Of a stretch of 64,000 nt of DNA, positions 1-9,561 are shown piece after piece. The position numbers and the translations under genes are program-made. Every line of letters begins with the position of its first letter. Position 1 is the first letter of the stretch. This DNA is from Intestinimonas timonensis (GTDB lineage Bacteria; Bacillota; Clostridia; Oscillospirales; Oscillospiraceae): the NCBI RefSeq assembly GCF_900626145.1, contig NZ_LR130817.1, positions 1,480,382-1,544,381 on the forward strand, in the 5' to 3' direction. A model generated the notes under the pieces. That model worked only from the letters and a program-made list of their open reading frames with translations, was not told where the DNA came from and searched no databases.

Positions 1-60
1 GATTTTCCGGCTCTTCTGGACCGTGTTTCGGCTCCGTGCTCAGCTTAAGAACACGAAAAA

Positions 61-94
61 AGCGCGTGATCACGTTTTATCGTGAGCACGCGCT
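61..94. terminator. Bidirectional intrinsic terminator
   Basis: Near-perfect hairpin with arms AGCGCGTGATCACG and CGTGAGCACGCGCT around a TTTTAT loop. It is flanked by an A run (55-60) and TCTTTTC, so it can end transcription from either strand. It lies just beyond the stop of the anti-sigma gene. Nothing else is recognisable in bases 1-54. Confidence 0.85.
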
Positions 95-103
95 CTTTTC
101 TTA

Positions 104-1102
104 TCACGCAATAGGCAGATAGCCCAGAACGGCCAGGGTCTCGCTGTCACACAGGAGAACCGCGTAGTCGTGGCCAGTGGTATCTCCCAGGGTCACAGCC
201 CAGTCGGCAGCATCCAGCAGCGCGGCGCTTTCGTCATCACAGACCGCCGCCGCCAGGTCCCCCTCTGTGACCTGGGCAACAGAGACCAGGGTGGTATCCA
301 CCCGGTCCTTCTGGTCAAAGGTGGAATCCGCCAGCCAGGCGGTGCAGTTGGCCCGCAGGGTCTCAGTGGTGTCCGCGTCAGGTTGGGCAGCTCCGTCGTT
401 GGTGGCCGCCTCCGCCGGCATGACGCTGAACGTGATCGCCTGGTTGGCCCTCTCCTGGCTGCTCCCGCTGTCTTCCGCCGCCGGAGTGGGAGCCGGTGTG
501 GGCTGGGCAGACGCGGGCGGACTCATCCGCAGGGCGGCACCGCCGCTGCTGTTCTCCTCTGCGTCATCCTGGACGAGCACAGGCACGCTCTCCGCAGGCT
601 GGGCCTCCTCATGGTTGGAGACGGCGTTCTCTTTGGACTTGCCGTCTGTCTCGGGCTGTTCGGCGCCACCGCTGACGCCTTCGCCCACAGCGGCATCCGC
701 CGTATCCTGGGTGGCCTCCGCCGTGGTCACGCTCGCCGCCGCCGGGGCGGTTGCGGTGGAGCCGCCGCTCTGTAGGGTCTTCAGGGTGCCCGCGCCCAGC
801 AGGATCACCGCAAAGACCGCCGCCAGAGAGGCCCAGCGTTGGATGTGGGACTTTTTGCTCACCCTGGAGAGGGGAACTACCTTTTCCGCTCCGACCCTGT
901 CCATGATGGCCTGGTGGAGTCCGTCGGGCACCTCCTCCTCCAGCTCCGGCAGGATGGTGTGGAGCTGCCGCAGCTCCTCCGCCGCCCCGCGGCATTCCTC
1001 ACAGGCAGCCAGATGAGCCTCCAGCTCACCTTTCTCCTCTGGGGTCAGTTCACCGTCCAGCTCCAGGCTCAAAAGCTCCAGAGCGCGGTCGCAGTCGCAC
1101 AT
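104..1102 (-). CDS. Zinc-finger anti-sigma factor (RsiW-like), membrane-anchored
   Basis: Predicted anti-sigma factor of 332 residues that would hold the neighbouring ECF sigma factor at the membrane. The N-terminus has a zf-HC2/ZAS domain (about residues 1-45) with cysteines at 2 and 4 and an H-x3-C-x2-C motif (HLAACEEC). One membrane helix follows at about residues 90-110 (AAVFAVILLGAGTL). The rest is a low-complexity Ala/Thr/Pro/Glu extracytoplasmic stretch and a C-terminal domain of unknown fold. The ATG is preceded by a full AGGAGGTGA ribosome site. It lies 28 bp downstream of the sigma gene on the same strand, the usual sigma/anti-sigma order. The inducing signal is not visible. Confidence 0.88.
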   Translation of the reverse strand: MCDCDRALELLSLELDGELTPEEKGELEAHLAACEECRGAAEELRQLHTILPELEEEVPDGLHQAIMDRVGAEKVVPLSRVSKKSHIQRWASLAAVFAVILLGAGTLKTLQSGGSTATAPAAASVTTAEATQDTADAAVGEGVSGGAEQPETDGKSKENAVSNHEEAQPAESVPVLVQDDAEENSSGGAALRMSPPASAQPTPAPTPAAEDSGSSQERANQAITFSVMPAEAATNDGAAQPDADTTETLRANCTAWLADSTFDQKDRVDTTLVSVAQVTEGDLAAAVCDDESAALLDAADWAVTLGDTTGHDYAVLLCDSETLAVLGYLPIA

Positions 1103-1130
1103 GGCAGGTCACCTCCTCTCCTTTGTTTCA

Positions 1131-1724
1131 TCACTTTCTAGACGAAAGCTCGCCAAAAAAGTTCCCCCGCTCCGTCAAAACTTTTCGCAGGGCATTTCTG
1201 GCCCGGGCGATGCGGGACTTCACCGTCCCCTCCTCCAATCCCAGGACCGCACCGATCTCGGCGTAGCTCAAACCGTTGATCTCCCGCATGACCAGCACCT
1301 GACGGTGCTCCGGGGTGAGCCTTTCCAGCCCCGCCGCCACCGCCTGCCGAACCTCTGTACGCTCCAGCTCCCGCTCGGGGGCATACCGCTCGTCGGGGAG
1401 CTCCACCTGCCGCGCCTCTTCCTCGTCATCCAGGGAGACCGTCATGGAGAGATTCTGCCGCCGCTTCTCCTTTCGCAGGAAGTCAATGCAGGCGTTGGAG
1501 GCCAGCCGGTAAAGCCAGGTGGAGAAGCTGCTCTCCCCCTGGAAGCGGCTCAGCCCCCGCCAGGCATTGAGGAATGCCTCTTGGGTCAGCTCAGCGGCGT
1601 CCTCTGGGTTGCCGGTGAGCCGCCGGCAGAGATTGTAGATGCGCTTTTCATTGTCGGTGACCAGGACCTCAAAGGCGGCCTCCTCCCCCTTTTTGGCCCG
1701 TTCCACCAGCTCCTGTTCCGTCAA
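1131..1724 (-). CDS. ECF RNA polymerase sigma factor (SigW/RpoE type)
   Basis: A 197-residue ECF sigma factor. Region 2 (about residues 15-85) contains the core-binding and -10 recognition helix (DAAELTQEAFLNAWR, STWLYRLASN). Region 4 (about 125-180) contains the -35 HTH (LSYAEIGAVLGLEEGTVKSR). It lacks regions 1 and 3, as is normal for the family. The reading frame begins with a TTG codon; no in-frame ATG with a ribosome site is seen upstream, so the exact start is uncertain. It is followed by its anti-sigma gene, and the pair probably forms one transcription unit. The regulon cannot be read from this window. Confidence 0.9.
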   Translation of the reverse strand: MTEQELVERAKKGEEAAFEVLVTDNEKRIYNLCRRLTGNPEDAAELTQEAFLNAWRGLSRFQGESSFSTWLYRLASNACIDFLRKEKRRQNLSMTVSLDDEEEARQVELPDERYAPERELERTEVRQAVAAGLERLTPEHRQVLVMREINGLSYAEIGAVLGLEEGTVKSRIARARNALRKVLTERGNFFGELSSRK

Positions 1725-1759
1725 GGCGACCCTTCACCCGCCTTTCCTTCCTCATCAAA

Positions 1760-2731
1760 TCATTTCAGATCCCGCTGGATGCCAGCCGTGATCCGCCGCA
1801 GGTCCTCCATGGTCTCCACGTGACAGATCTGCTCCTTCCAGTAGCCCGCGTGGGGTACCCCCTTCAGGTACCAGCAGTACTGCTTCCGGGCCTCCAGGCA
1901 GGCGATCTTCTCCCCCTTGTGGGCAGCGTTGATCTCAAACTGCCGCATGGCAGTGGCACACCGCTCCGCCAGAGGGGGCAGGAGCGGGATCTCCCTGCCC
2001 TCCAGAGCGGCCTGGGCCTGCTGGAAGAGCCAGGGATCGCCGAAGCAGCCGCGGCCGATCATCACGGCGTCAGCGCCGGTCCATCGGAGGATACGCACGG
2101 CATCCTTTCCCGCAAAAACATCACCGTTGGCCATGACCGGGATGTGCAGGGCCTCCTTCACCTCCCGGATGTAGTCCCAGTTGGCGGTACCGGCATACTG
2201 CTGGCTGCGGGTGCGGCCATGGACGGCCACGGCGGCCACTCCTGCCTCCTCCATAGCCTTGGCCAGCTCCACGCAGTTGATGGAGCCCTTGTCCCAGCCC
2301 AGACGCATCTTCACGGTGACAGGGCGGCTCCCCGCCCCCTTCACCACCGCCTCGGCCACCCGGACGGCCAGGTCCGGGGTACGCATGAGCCCCGAGCCGT
2401 CCCCGGAATTGGCCACCTTGGGCACGGGGCAGCCCATGTTTATGTCGATGATGTCCGCCCCGGACACCTCCCCGGCGATGGCGGCAGCCTCCTCCATGCA
2501 CGCCGGGTCGGAGCCGAAGATCTGGGCGGCGGCGGGGTGCTCCCCCTCCCCCAGCTTCAGCAGCGGGATGGACTTTTTATCCTGGTAGCACAGGGCCTTG
2601 GCGCTCACCATCTCGGTGACGGTGTAGCCCGCCCCCAGTTCCCGGCAAATGGTGCGGAATCCTAGGTCGGTGACCCCCGCCATGGGGGCCAGCACCAGCT
2701 GGGAGTCGATCTCCACGTTTCCTATCTTCAC
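1760..2731 (-). CDS. dusB: tRNA-dihydrouridine synthase
   Basis: FMN- and NADPH-dependent reduction of uridine to dihydrouridine in tRNA D-loops. The 323-residue protein has the Dus signatures in order: APMAGVTD near residue 15, the catalytic-cysteine motif DINMGCPVPKV near residue 100, KMRLGWD near 145, HGRTRSQQYAG near 175 and the phosphate-binding IGRGCFGDPW near 230. Length and N-terminus match the DusB subgroup. It stands upstream of the sigma/anti-sigma pair on the same strand, about 35 bp apart, and could be co-transcribed with it. Confidence 0.93.
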   Translation of the reverse strand: MKIGNVEIDSQLVLAPMAGVTDLGFRTICRELGAGYTVTEMVSAKALCYQDKKSIPLLKLGEGEHPAAAQIFGSDPACMEEAAAIAGEVSGADIIDINMGCPVPKVANSGDGSGLMRTPDLAVRVAEAVVKGAGSRPVTVKMRLGWDKGSINCVELAKAMEEAGVAAVAVHGRTRSQQYAGTANWDYIREVKEALHIPVMANGDVFAGKDAVRILRWTGADAVMIGRGCFGDPWLFQQAQAALEGREIPLLPPLAERCATAMRQFEINAAHKGEKIACLEARKQYCWYLKGVPHAGYWKEQICHVETMEDLRRITAGIQRDLK

Positions 2732-2959
2732 GGTCTTCCTCCGGTTCTATTGGATTCTTTTTATCATACCATAAACCGCCATTGGGGGCAAGGGCCGCCG
2801 CCCTCCGCCCCGATTTTGCCCGCCAATGCCCGGAAAATCCGCCCAAGACGCCAGGATGCCGCAGAAAATCGCAGAAAGAGCGTCTCCCCTTCCGACGCTA
2901 TATTTCCAAATCATGGATTATACTGTCTCTACTACCCGATACACAGGAGGAGATCGTCC

Positions 2960-5326
2960 ATGGCGGCGAAGGTTGGATGGAAGTCAAAGGCAGCCCAGGC
3001 CCGGGAGGAGATGGCCCGGACGGGCAGGCTGGTGCTTCGGGCGCCGGCCCTGGTGCGGGGGGCGGAGTATGTCATCCGCTTCACCCTCTCGGCGGTACTG
3101 GCGGGGGCGGAGATCCTGAACGGCTGCGCCCCATTCGGGCTGTCCATGGTGGGCTGCTCCGGCTCCGGGCTGGGCGGCTTTGCCGCCCTGCTGGGCGCCT
3201 GCTTCGGCTATCTCGCCTTCCGGGGACTGGCCGAGGGACTGCGGTACGTAGCGGCGGCCATCCTCATTTTCTCGGTGGCCTTCGCCTTTTTCGATATCAA
3301 GCTGTACCAGCGCAGCTGGTTCATGCCGACGGTGACGGCGGCGCTCTCCGGCGCCACCGGCTTCGTCTACCTGGGAGAGGGGGGCTGGGAGATCTCCACT
3401 GTGATCTTTTTTCTCACCGAGCTGCTGCTCTCGGGTGCCTGCGTCTACTTCTACCGCACCGCCTTCTCCCCCTGGCTGGACAAGCGGGATGAGGGGGAGC
3501 TCTCTACCCGGCAGTTGGCCAGCCTTTTCATTCTGGGCAGCACCGTTCTCATCTCCCTGGCGCAGCTCACCCTGGTGGGGGACATCATCTCCGCCGGCCG
3601 TGTCCTCGCCGCCCTGGCGGTGATGGTCTTTTCCTCCCAGGGAGGGCTGGGCGTCGGCGCTGCCGCCGGCGTGGCCGCCGGGCTGAGCATGGACCTGGCC
3701 CGGGGCGGCGGGGACTGGTCCTGCACCGTGTGCTACGGCTGTGCCGGCCTGGTCACTGGCGTCTTTCAGGGCCGGTCCCGGACAGGCTGCGCCGTGGCCT
3801 ACGTCCTCACCAACGCTGTGGTGGTGCTGTGGGCCTGGGAGGGCGGCGCCGAGCTGCCCCTTCTCTATGAGGTCTTTACCGCCTCCGTCCTCTTCCTCCT
3901 GCTGCCGGAGCAGCTGCTCCGCAAGGTCCGGGCCCGGCTGAGCCGGGAGCGCTCCCCCGGCACCGCCGACCGGGCCGCCGCCTACGTCCGGGAGCGGCTG
4001 ACTCAAACCGCCGAGGCCTTCCGCACCCTCTACGAGTCCATGCGGGGGAGCTTTCGAGGCAGCGCCCCCAACGACGGCGACCTCTCCACCGTCTTTGACC
4101 GGGCGGCGGACAAGGTGTGCCGCCGGTGCGCCCTCCGGGACGCCTGCTGGCAGCGAAACTACAACACCACCTTCAACGCCCTCAACGACGCCCTGCCCGC
4201 CATGGCAGAGCGGGGCCATGGCGAGGCCGGAGACTTCCCCCAACACTTCACCACCCGCTGTCTCCACTTTCCGCAGTTTCTGGCCGCGGCCAATGAGGCC
4301 CTCACCGCCGTTCTCTGCCGCCGGCAGTACCAGAACCGGCTCCAGGAGAACCGGGCCGCCGTCTTCCGGCAGTACGGCACCCTCTCCTCCCTGCTGGGCC
4401 AGGCGGCCGCCGAGCTCTCTGGGGAACTGACTCCCGACCCGGCGCGTGAAAAGCGGCTGCGCCGCCATCTCACTGCCCTGGGGCTGGAGGGAGACGCCTG
4501 GGTCTACTACGACCAGGCCGGCCACCTGCGCTGTGAGGTAGCCGGACCCGACCTGTCTCCCCTTCGGAAGGAGGACGAGCGCGCCACCCTCTCCTCCCTG
4601 CTGGGGGTCTCCCTCCACGCGGCGGAGGAGGAATCCCCCATTGGTACAAGAGAGCATCTGGTCTTCACGCAGGCCGAACCCCTCCAGGCTGTCATGGGGG
4701 CTGCCGCCCGGCAGAAGGGGGGCGAGACGGTGAGCGGGGACGCCGGTGGTCTCCTGCGCACCCCGGAAGGCCTTCTTTATGTCATGCTGTGCGACGGCAT
4801 GGGCAGCGGCTCCGCCGCCAGCCGGGAGAGCAAGCTGGCCGTCCGCCTGCTGGAGCAGTTTTTACGGGCGGGCGTTCAGGCCGAGACGGCCCTCAAAACC
4901 CTCAATGCCGCCCTGGCGCTTCGCAGCGAAGAGGAGGGTGGCTTCACCACCGTGGACCTGCTGGAGCTGGACCTCTTCACCGGTGCCGCCGCCCTCTATA
5001 AATTCGGCGCCGCCCCCACCTACCTGCGCCGTGGGCCCTCCGTGAGCCGCATCACCGGCGCCGCCCTCCCCGCCGGGCTCACCGATGGGGAGCGGATCGC
5101 CCCCGACATCACCCGGCTCCAGCTGGAGAGTGGGGATGTGGTAGTGATGGTCAGCGATGGCGTGGCGGACCAGCGTGAGGACCAATGGCTCCGGGACGCT
5201 CTGGCAGCCTTTGACGGTGAGAGCCCCAAGGACCTGGCCCGGGCTCTGGTCTCGGCCAATGTGGACGAGCACGGCCCTCTGGATGACCGCACCGCCCTGG
5301 TGGTCCGGCTCTCCGCCCGCAGCTAA
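2960..5326 (+). CDS. spoIIE: Stage II sporulation protein E, membrane PP2C phosphatase
   Basis: SpoIIE dephosphorylates the anti-anti-sigma factor SpoIIAA, which activates sigma-F in the forespore. The ATG at 2960 was chosen because it follows AGGAGG at 2945-2950; the frame is open upstream to 2750 but without a ribosome site. This gives 788 residues. The order is a basic N-terminus, about ten membrane segments (roughly residues 45-330), a central regulatory/linker domain with a Cys cluster (CRRCALRDACW), and a C-terminal PP2C phosphatase domain (roughly 575-788). The last carries CDGMGSGSAA near 610 and MVSDGVADQ near 729, the metal-binding aspartate motifs. A TATACT -10-like element lies near 2925. 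The gene converges on the DUF1576 gene and shares its terminator. It is direct evidence of a sporulating lineage. Confidence 0.95.
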   Translation: MAAKVGWKSKAAQAREEMARTGRLVLRAPALVRGAEYVIRFTLSAVLAGAEILNGCAPFGLSMVGCSGSGLGGFAALLGACFGYLAFRGLAEGLRYVAAAILIFSVAFAFFDIKLYQRSWFMPTVTAALSGATGFVYLGEGGWEISTVIFFLTELLLSGACVYFYRTAFSPWLDKRDEGELSTRQLASLFILGSTVLISLAQLTLVGDIISAGRVLAALAVMVFSSQGGLGVGAAAGVAAGLSMDLARGGGDWSCTVCYGCAGLVTGVFQGRSRTGCAVAYVLTNAVVVLWAWEGGAELPLLYEVFTASVLFLLLPEQLLRKVRARLSRERSPGTADRAAAYVRERLTQTAEAFRTLYESMRGSFRGSAPNDGDLSTVFDRAADKVCRRCALRDACWQRNYNTTFNALNDALPAMAERGHGEAGDFPQHFTTRCLHFPQFLAAANEALTAVLCRRQYQNRLQENRAAVFRQYGTLSSLLGQAAAELSGELTPDPAREKRLRRHLTALGLEGDAWVYYDQAGHLRCEVAGPDLSPLRKEDERATLSSLLGVSLHAAEEESPIGTREHLVFTQAEPLQAVMGAAARQKGGETVSGDAGGLLRTPEGLLYVMLCDGMGSGSAASRESKLAVRLLEQFLRAGVQAETALKTLNAALALRSEEEGGFTTVDLLELDLFTGAAALYKFGAAPTYLRRGPSVSRITGAALPAGLTDGERIAPDITRLQLESGDVVVMVSDGVADQREDQWLRDALAAFDGESPKDLARALVSANVDEHGPLDDRTALVVRLSARS

Positions 5327-5330
5327 AAAA

Positions 5331-5367
5331 TGTGCCGTTTCCCGCAGCATCAGTGGGAAACGGCACA
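5331..5367. terminator. Bidirectional terminator between spoIIE and the DUF1576 gene
   Basis: Perfect 13-bp stem, TGTGCCGTTTCCC pairing with GGGAAACGGCACA around an 11-nt loop. It is flanked by AAAAAA and TTTTC. It serves both convergent genes. Confidence 0.92.
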
Positions 5368-5372
5368 TTTTC

Positions 5373-6764
5373 TTATTCTTGATCTGATTTTTGCTCTTCC
5401 TGCTTTTCCTTGATGACAGGGAACGGTTTCCCCTCCGGGGTCCGCTCCTCCGGCGGAAGATCCCGCTCCATGGGAGACGGCTTGTCCGCTTCAAAGACCT
5501 CAAAGAGATTCCTCGGCGTGAGATCAGGCTTCCGGTGCTGGAAGATGGCTGTGACCGTTGGGAAGAGAACAATGGCAATGAGTCCGCCGGAGAAACCGTT
5601 GTTGTAGAGGTTGACGCCCGCCAGCACATAGCCGGCCTGGAGGACCACCGCCGAGTGGAGAAAGCCCGCCAGGACACCCACGGGCCAACCGAATACGCCG
5701 GCGAAGGGAGCCAGCGTGGTGCCGAAGAGGGCGGCCAGCTGGAGGCCGGGCGTCTCTACGTTGTAGTGCATGAAGATGCCTCCCAGCAGGACGCCGCACA
5801 TGATGGGCAGGATGTTCCGTGCGTGCTTGCCGTAGGCGGAGAAGCCAATGATGGTGAGGATGCCCCCCAGGGTGGGCCCGTTGAGGTCACCGCCCACCAG
5901 CAGGATGTACCCGGTGGCCAGGAGTCCGTTGACCCCCATATTGATGAGCACAGGACCTCCACCCACCGTCAGCAGGAAATCACTGGGAGCCCGTCCCGTG
6001 CTGGTGAGAATACGCCGGTAGCCCGCCCAGGTGGCCCAGGCCGGGTGGCCGGAGAAAAAGAGACCGCTCACGATAAAGACCAGACACATGAGGGTTATGG
6101 CCACGCCGAAGGGCAGATTATACCCCTCCGCCCAGTAAAGGACGCTGCTGGGCGCGTCCCCTACAGCGGTGAGGATGGGCACCAGCATCATGGCCAGCAA
6201 TCCGCAGGCAAAGCCCATGTTGTAGAGGTTCATGCCGTTCTGCACCTTGTAGGTATAGGCTGACAGGGAGGGGAGCACCATGCCGATGAAGACGCCGGTA
6301 AGGATCCCCCCCAGCGGATGGGCATAGAGACTGCCCAGACCCATGTAGCTCACCAACGGAGAAAGGGCTGTGGCCAGCAGGGCCACCGAGGTATACTTGG
6401 AAAAGGGCTCCTTCTGGATGCGGGCATAGATCCAGGTGCCCAGGATGATGGGCCAGATGTTGACAATGTTCTTGCCAAAGAGGGCAAAGCCCGACATGAG
6501 CCCCATCTCCGTGATGGTGAAGCCGTTGAGAGGGCACCGGGCTAGAAAGAGGATGGCGGCGCTGATGAGGGTCACCAGGGCGGAGTTGACGAAGGCCGCC
6601 CCCGGCCCGGCGATGGCAACATAGTCGGTGATGAGCACATCCTGGGTGTTGATGATCTTCCACAGGCCCGGGAGAATGTTGGACGGGTCATCGAAGATGA
6701 GTCCCGCCAGCATCAGGGCCAGTACATACGCCAGGATCACAAAATACATGCGTTTGTATCGCAT
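5373..6764 (-). CDS. DUF1576 polytopic membrane protein
   Basis: A 463-residue integral membrane protein recognised as the DUF1576 family, which has no established function. Many hydrophobic segments run from residue 8 to about 400, interspersed with Gly-rich stretches (TVGGGPVLINMGVNGLLAT). A polar cytoplasmic tail rich in Pro, Glu and Lys follows. The start ATG has a GGGAGGG ribosome site. The topology resembles a transporter or permease half, but no substrate motif is visible. It lies downstream of ribF on the same strand with a 35-bp gap, so it may be read through from the translation operon. Confidence 0.8.
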   Translation of the reverse strand: MRYKRMYFVILAYVLALMLAGLIFDDPSNILPGLWKIINTQDVLITDYVAIAGPGAAFVNSALVTLISAAILFLARCPLNGFTITEMGLMSGFALFGKNIVNIWPIILGTWIYARIQKEPFSKYTSVALLATALSPLVSYMGLGSLYAHPLGGILTGVFIGMVLPSLSAYTYKVQNGMNLYNMGFACGLLAMMLVPILTAVGDAPSSVLYWAEGYNLPFGVAITLMCLVFIVSGLFFSGHPAWATWAGYRRILTSTGRAPSDFLLTVGGGPVLINMGVNGLLATGYILLVGGDLNGPTLGGILTIIGFSAYGKHARNILPIMCGVLLGGIFMHYNVETPGLQLAALFGTTLAPFAGVFGWPVGVLAGFLHSAVVLQAGYVLAGVNLYNNGFSGGLIAIVLFPTVTAIFQHRKPDLTPRNLFEVFEADKPSPMERDLPPEERTPEGKPFPVIKEKQEEQKSDQE

Positions 6765-6799
6765 CTAGAGGTCCCTCCCTTTTGGCTCCGGTCCTGGGG

Positions 6800-7699
6800 T
6801 CAAACGGCGCGGAAAAAGTCTCTTGTCTCCTGGGCGTTGCGCATGACTTCCTCACGCAGGGCTTCCAATGAGGGGAACTTCCGCTCCCCCCGCAGCTTTT
6901 TGTAAAACTCCATACGGATGGTCTGGCCGTAGAGGTCTCCGGAGAAATCCAGGATGTACCCCTCCACGCTGACCCTGTCCCCATCGTCCACCGTGGGACG
7001 GACACCGATATTGGTGACAGCGGGGCGGCTGTCGCCATTTTCGAACCACACCCGGGTGGCGTACACCCCGTGGGCGGGCACCAGCACGCCCTCCGGGAAG
7101 TGCAGGTTCACCGTGGGGAAGCCCAGAGTGGAGCCCAATTTTTTCCCGTGGCTCACCTTGTCGGTGAGCACATGGGGGTGACCCAGAAACTCCATGGCCC
7201 GCTCCATCTCCCCCTGGGCGATGAGGGTGCGGATATAAGTAGAGGAAACCGTGATCCCCTCCATCTCGATCTTGGGGATGATGTTACAGCCCACGCCCAG
7301 CTGGTCGCACAGCTCCTGGAGTCGCTGGGGATTGCCCTCCCCCTTGTAGCCGAAGTGGAAGTCGTGGCCGGCCACCACATGGGCGGCGCCGTGCTCCTTT
7401 ACCAGATATTCGGTGACGAAGTCCCGCCAGTCCATCCGCATCATGCTGTCAAAGTGGGCCACGATGACCTCTTTGATGCCGTAGCACCGCCGCATCAGGT
7501 CGGCCCGGTCGGCAGGGGAATTGATGAGGGGGGTCACCGCTCCGGTGATCCGGCTGCCCGGGTGGGCATCAAAGGTAAAGGCGGTGGGGATGAGTCCCTT
7601 CTGGGCCGACACCTCTCCCACACGGCTCAGCAGAGCGCCGTGACCCACGTGCACCCCGTCAAAAAAGCCCAGTGCAATGGCTCGTTTTGTCTCGTTCAA
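6800..7699 (-). CDS. ribF: Bifunctional riboflavin kinase / FAD synthetase
   Basis: Makes FMN and then FAD from riboflavin and ATP. The 299-residue protein has an N-terminal nucleotidyltransferase (FAD synthetase) domain with GFFDGVHVGHGALL near residues 12-25, and an ISSTYIRT-like motif (VSSTYIRTLI) near 150. The C-terminal riboflavin kinase domain (about 180-299) has GKKLGSTLGFPTVNL and a conserved GVYATRVW-type strand. It is the last recognisable member of the rimP-to-ribF series, after truB with a 28-bp gap, the order common in Firmicutes. Confidence 0.95.
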   Translation of the reverse strand: MNETKRAIALGFFDGVHVGHGALLSRVGEVSAQKGLIPTAFTFDAHPGSRITGAVTPLINSPADRADLMRRCYGIKEVIVAHFDSMMRMDWRDFVTEYLVKEHGAAHVVAGHDFHFGYKGEGNPQRLQELCDQLGVGCNIIPKIEMEGITVSSTYIRTLIAQGEMERAMEFLGHPHVLTDKVSHGKKLGSTLGFPTVNLHFPEGVLVPAHGVYATRVWFENGDSRPAVTNIGVRPTVDDGDRVSVEGYILDFSGDLYGQTIRMEFYKKLRGERKFPSLEALREEVMRNAQETRDFFRAV

Positions 7700-7727
7700 T
7701 GGAATCGTCTCTCTTTCCTCTCCCGAC

Positions 7728-8606
7728 TCACACCGGGAAAAAGCTTTTCACTGTGATGAGCTTGCCCCGCTCCGCCCGGCACAGGGCCAGGAAGGTCTGG
7801 TCACTGCCGTAGACCCGGTACTCTCCTTCCGGTAGGGCAGGCATCACCAGGGTCATGCCGTTGCGGAGCTTTTTCTCCGCCTCCGGCTTCAGGATCAGGT
7901 CAGGGCGGCCGGCAAAGTAGGCGTCCACCGGCAGCAGCAGGCTCTCGGCCTCTCCACGGTCGGCGGCGGCCTGGACCGCCTCCAGTGTCACCGCGTCATC
8001 CAGCGTAAAGCCGGCGGCCATGGTCCGGCGCAGAGCGCCCATGCAGCCGCCGCAGCCCAAAGCCTCACCAATATCGTGGCACAGGGTACGGACGTAGGTC
8101 CCCTTGGAGCAGCGGACCCGCAGGCGGTAGTCCGCCGGTCCGGTTGACTCCAACAGCTCCAGCTCATGGATGCAGACCGGACGTGCTTTCCGCTCTACCT
8201 CCTTGCCCTTCCGGGCCAGCTCGTAGAGCTTCTTGCCGTCTATTTTGATGGCGGAGTACATGGGAGGGATCTGGAGAATGTCGCCCCGGAACCGGTCCAG
8301 TACCGCCAGAACCTGGTCCCGGCCCACCGTCACCGGACGCTCTTCCACCACCTCACCGGTGGTATCCTGGGTATTTGTGATGACGCCTAGTTTAAGTTCT
8401 GCAATATATTCCTTTTCGGATTCAGAGGCAAACTCCACCGCCCGGGTGGCCCGGCCGATGAACACAGGCAGTACGCCGGTGGCCATAGGGTCCAGGGTAC
8501 CGGCGTGACCCACCCGCTTCTCGTGGAAGATGCCACGCACCTTGGCGCACACATCCATACTCGTCCAATCAGCGGACTTGTCTATGACGAGAATTCCGTT
8601 AGGCAT
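7728..8606 (-). CDS. truB: tRNA pseudouridine(55) synthase
   Basis: Isomerises U55 of tRNA to pseudouridine. The start at 8606 (protein begins MPNGILVIDKSADWTS) was chosen over the longer open frame because family homology begins there. This gives 292 residues with the catalytic aspartate at residue 39 in GHAGTLDPMATGVLP. Other family motifs are IPPMYSAIKIDGKKLYELAR and VRCSKGTYVRTLCHDIG. The start overlaps the nrnA stop by 8 bp, which indicates translational coupling. A small C-terminal PUA-like extension covers about residues 235-292. Confidence 0.94.
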   Translation of the reverse strand: MPNGILVIDKSADWTSMDVCAKVRGIFHEKRVGHAGTLDPMATGVLPVFIGRATRAVEFASESEKEYIAELKLGVITNTQDTTGEVVEERPVTVGRDQVLAVLDRFRGDILQIPPMYSAIKIDGKKLYELARKGKEVERKARPVCIHELELLESTGPADYRLRVRCSKGTYVRTLCHDIGEALGCGGCMGALRRTMAAGFTLDDAVTLEAVQAAADRGEAESLLLPVDAYFAGRPDLILKPEAEKKLRNGMTLVMPALPEGEYRVYGSDQTFLALCRAERGKLITVKSFFPV

Positions 8607-9549
8607 TGGCCTGCACCTTCCGGATGGCGTCCATGATGGCCGCCTTGGCCTCCTCCACTGTGCCCGGCACTGTGCAGCCGGCGGCGGCGGCATGACCACC
8701 GCCCCCCAGCAGGGCGCAAACCTTGGTGGCGTTGAGAGTCTCGTCTGTGCGGACGGACAGCTTGCAGGCCCCGTCCTTCAGCTCACGGATGGTCACTGAG
8801 GTGTGAACCCCCTCCAGCTGCCCCACGAAGGCGGCAATGTCCTCAGCGTCCCGCTCGTCGGCCTCCAGCCGGGCCATGTCGGCCAGGCTGATGGCAGCGA
8901 TGGCGATGGCGCCGTCATCGTAGAGGTCCATGGTGTCCACGATGAGGGACTCCAGCTTCAGCCGTTTCAGGCTCTTGGTGCGGAAATGGAGTTTGTTAGC
9001 CTTCTGGGCGTCGATGCCTGTTTCCATCAGGTCAGCGGCTACCCGATGGGTGGCCGGTGTGGTGTTGCTGTACTGGAAGCAGCCGGTATCGGTGGCCACC
9101 GCCACATAAAGGGGCAGGGCGGCTGTCGGGGACACAGGCCCCCACTGGCGGATGAGGTCATAGATGAGCTCGCCGCAGGCTGCCCGACCGGCATCCAGAC
9201 AGGTCTCCTTGGCGAAGTACTCCTGGGAGGGGTGGTGGTCGAAGGCCAGGTCGATGCCCCGCTTGAGCCACACCTCACCGGCGGGGGTAAACAGCCCCTT
9301 GCCGGCAATGTCCACCGACACCACAAAGGCAGGCTGGAACTCCTCCGGAGCCAGATAGCCCTCCAGGTAGGGGGTAAAGAGGGTGGTAGTGTCCTCGTTG
9401 GGGAGGACCCAGGCCGTCTTGCCCTGCTCCCGCAGGGCCTGGCACAGGCCCACGGCGCAGCCGATGGTGTCTCCATCGGGCCGCTTGTGGGTCAGGATGA
9501 GAATGTTATTTTGCCGCAGCAGCAGCTCCGCCGCTTCTCTGTACTCCAT
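8599..9549 (-). CDS. nrnA: DHH-family phosphoesterase, NrnA-type oligoribonuclease / pAp phosphatase
   Basis: Predicted to degrade nano-RNA and 3'-phosphoadenosine 5'-phosphate, a family assignment. The 316-residue protein has an N-terminal DHH domain with THKRPDGDTIGCAVGL near residue 20 and the name-giving FDHHPSQ near 105. The C-terminal DHHA1 domain has the GGGGHAAAAGC motif near 285. The position between rbfA and truB is conserved in Firmicutes. The start lies 12 bp after the rbfA stop and the end overlaps truB. Confidence 0.9.
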   Translation of the reverse strand: MEYREAAELLLRQNNILILTHKRPDGDTIGCAVGLCQALREQGKTAWVLPNEDTTTLFTPYLEGYLAPEEFQPAFVVSVDIAGKGLFTPAGEVWLKRGIDLAFDHHPSQEYFAKETCLDAGRAACGELIYDLIRQWGPVSPTAALPLYVAVATDTGCFQYSNTTPATHRVAADLMETGIDAQKANKLHFRTKSLKRLKLESLIVDTMDLYDDGAIAIAAISLADMARLEADERDAEDIAAFVGQLEGVHTSVTIRELKDGACKLSVRTDETLNATKVCALLGGGGHAAAAGCTVPGTVEEAKAAIMDAIRKVQANA

Positions 9550-9561
9550 CGTTCAGGCACC

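Noticed and set aside
2750..2959. Longer N-terminus for SpoIIE
   Set aside because: No ribosome site, Pro/Arg-rich sequence unlike SpoIIE; the ATG at 2960 has AGGAGG.
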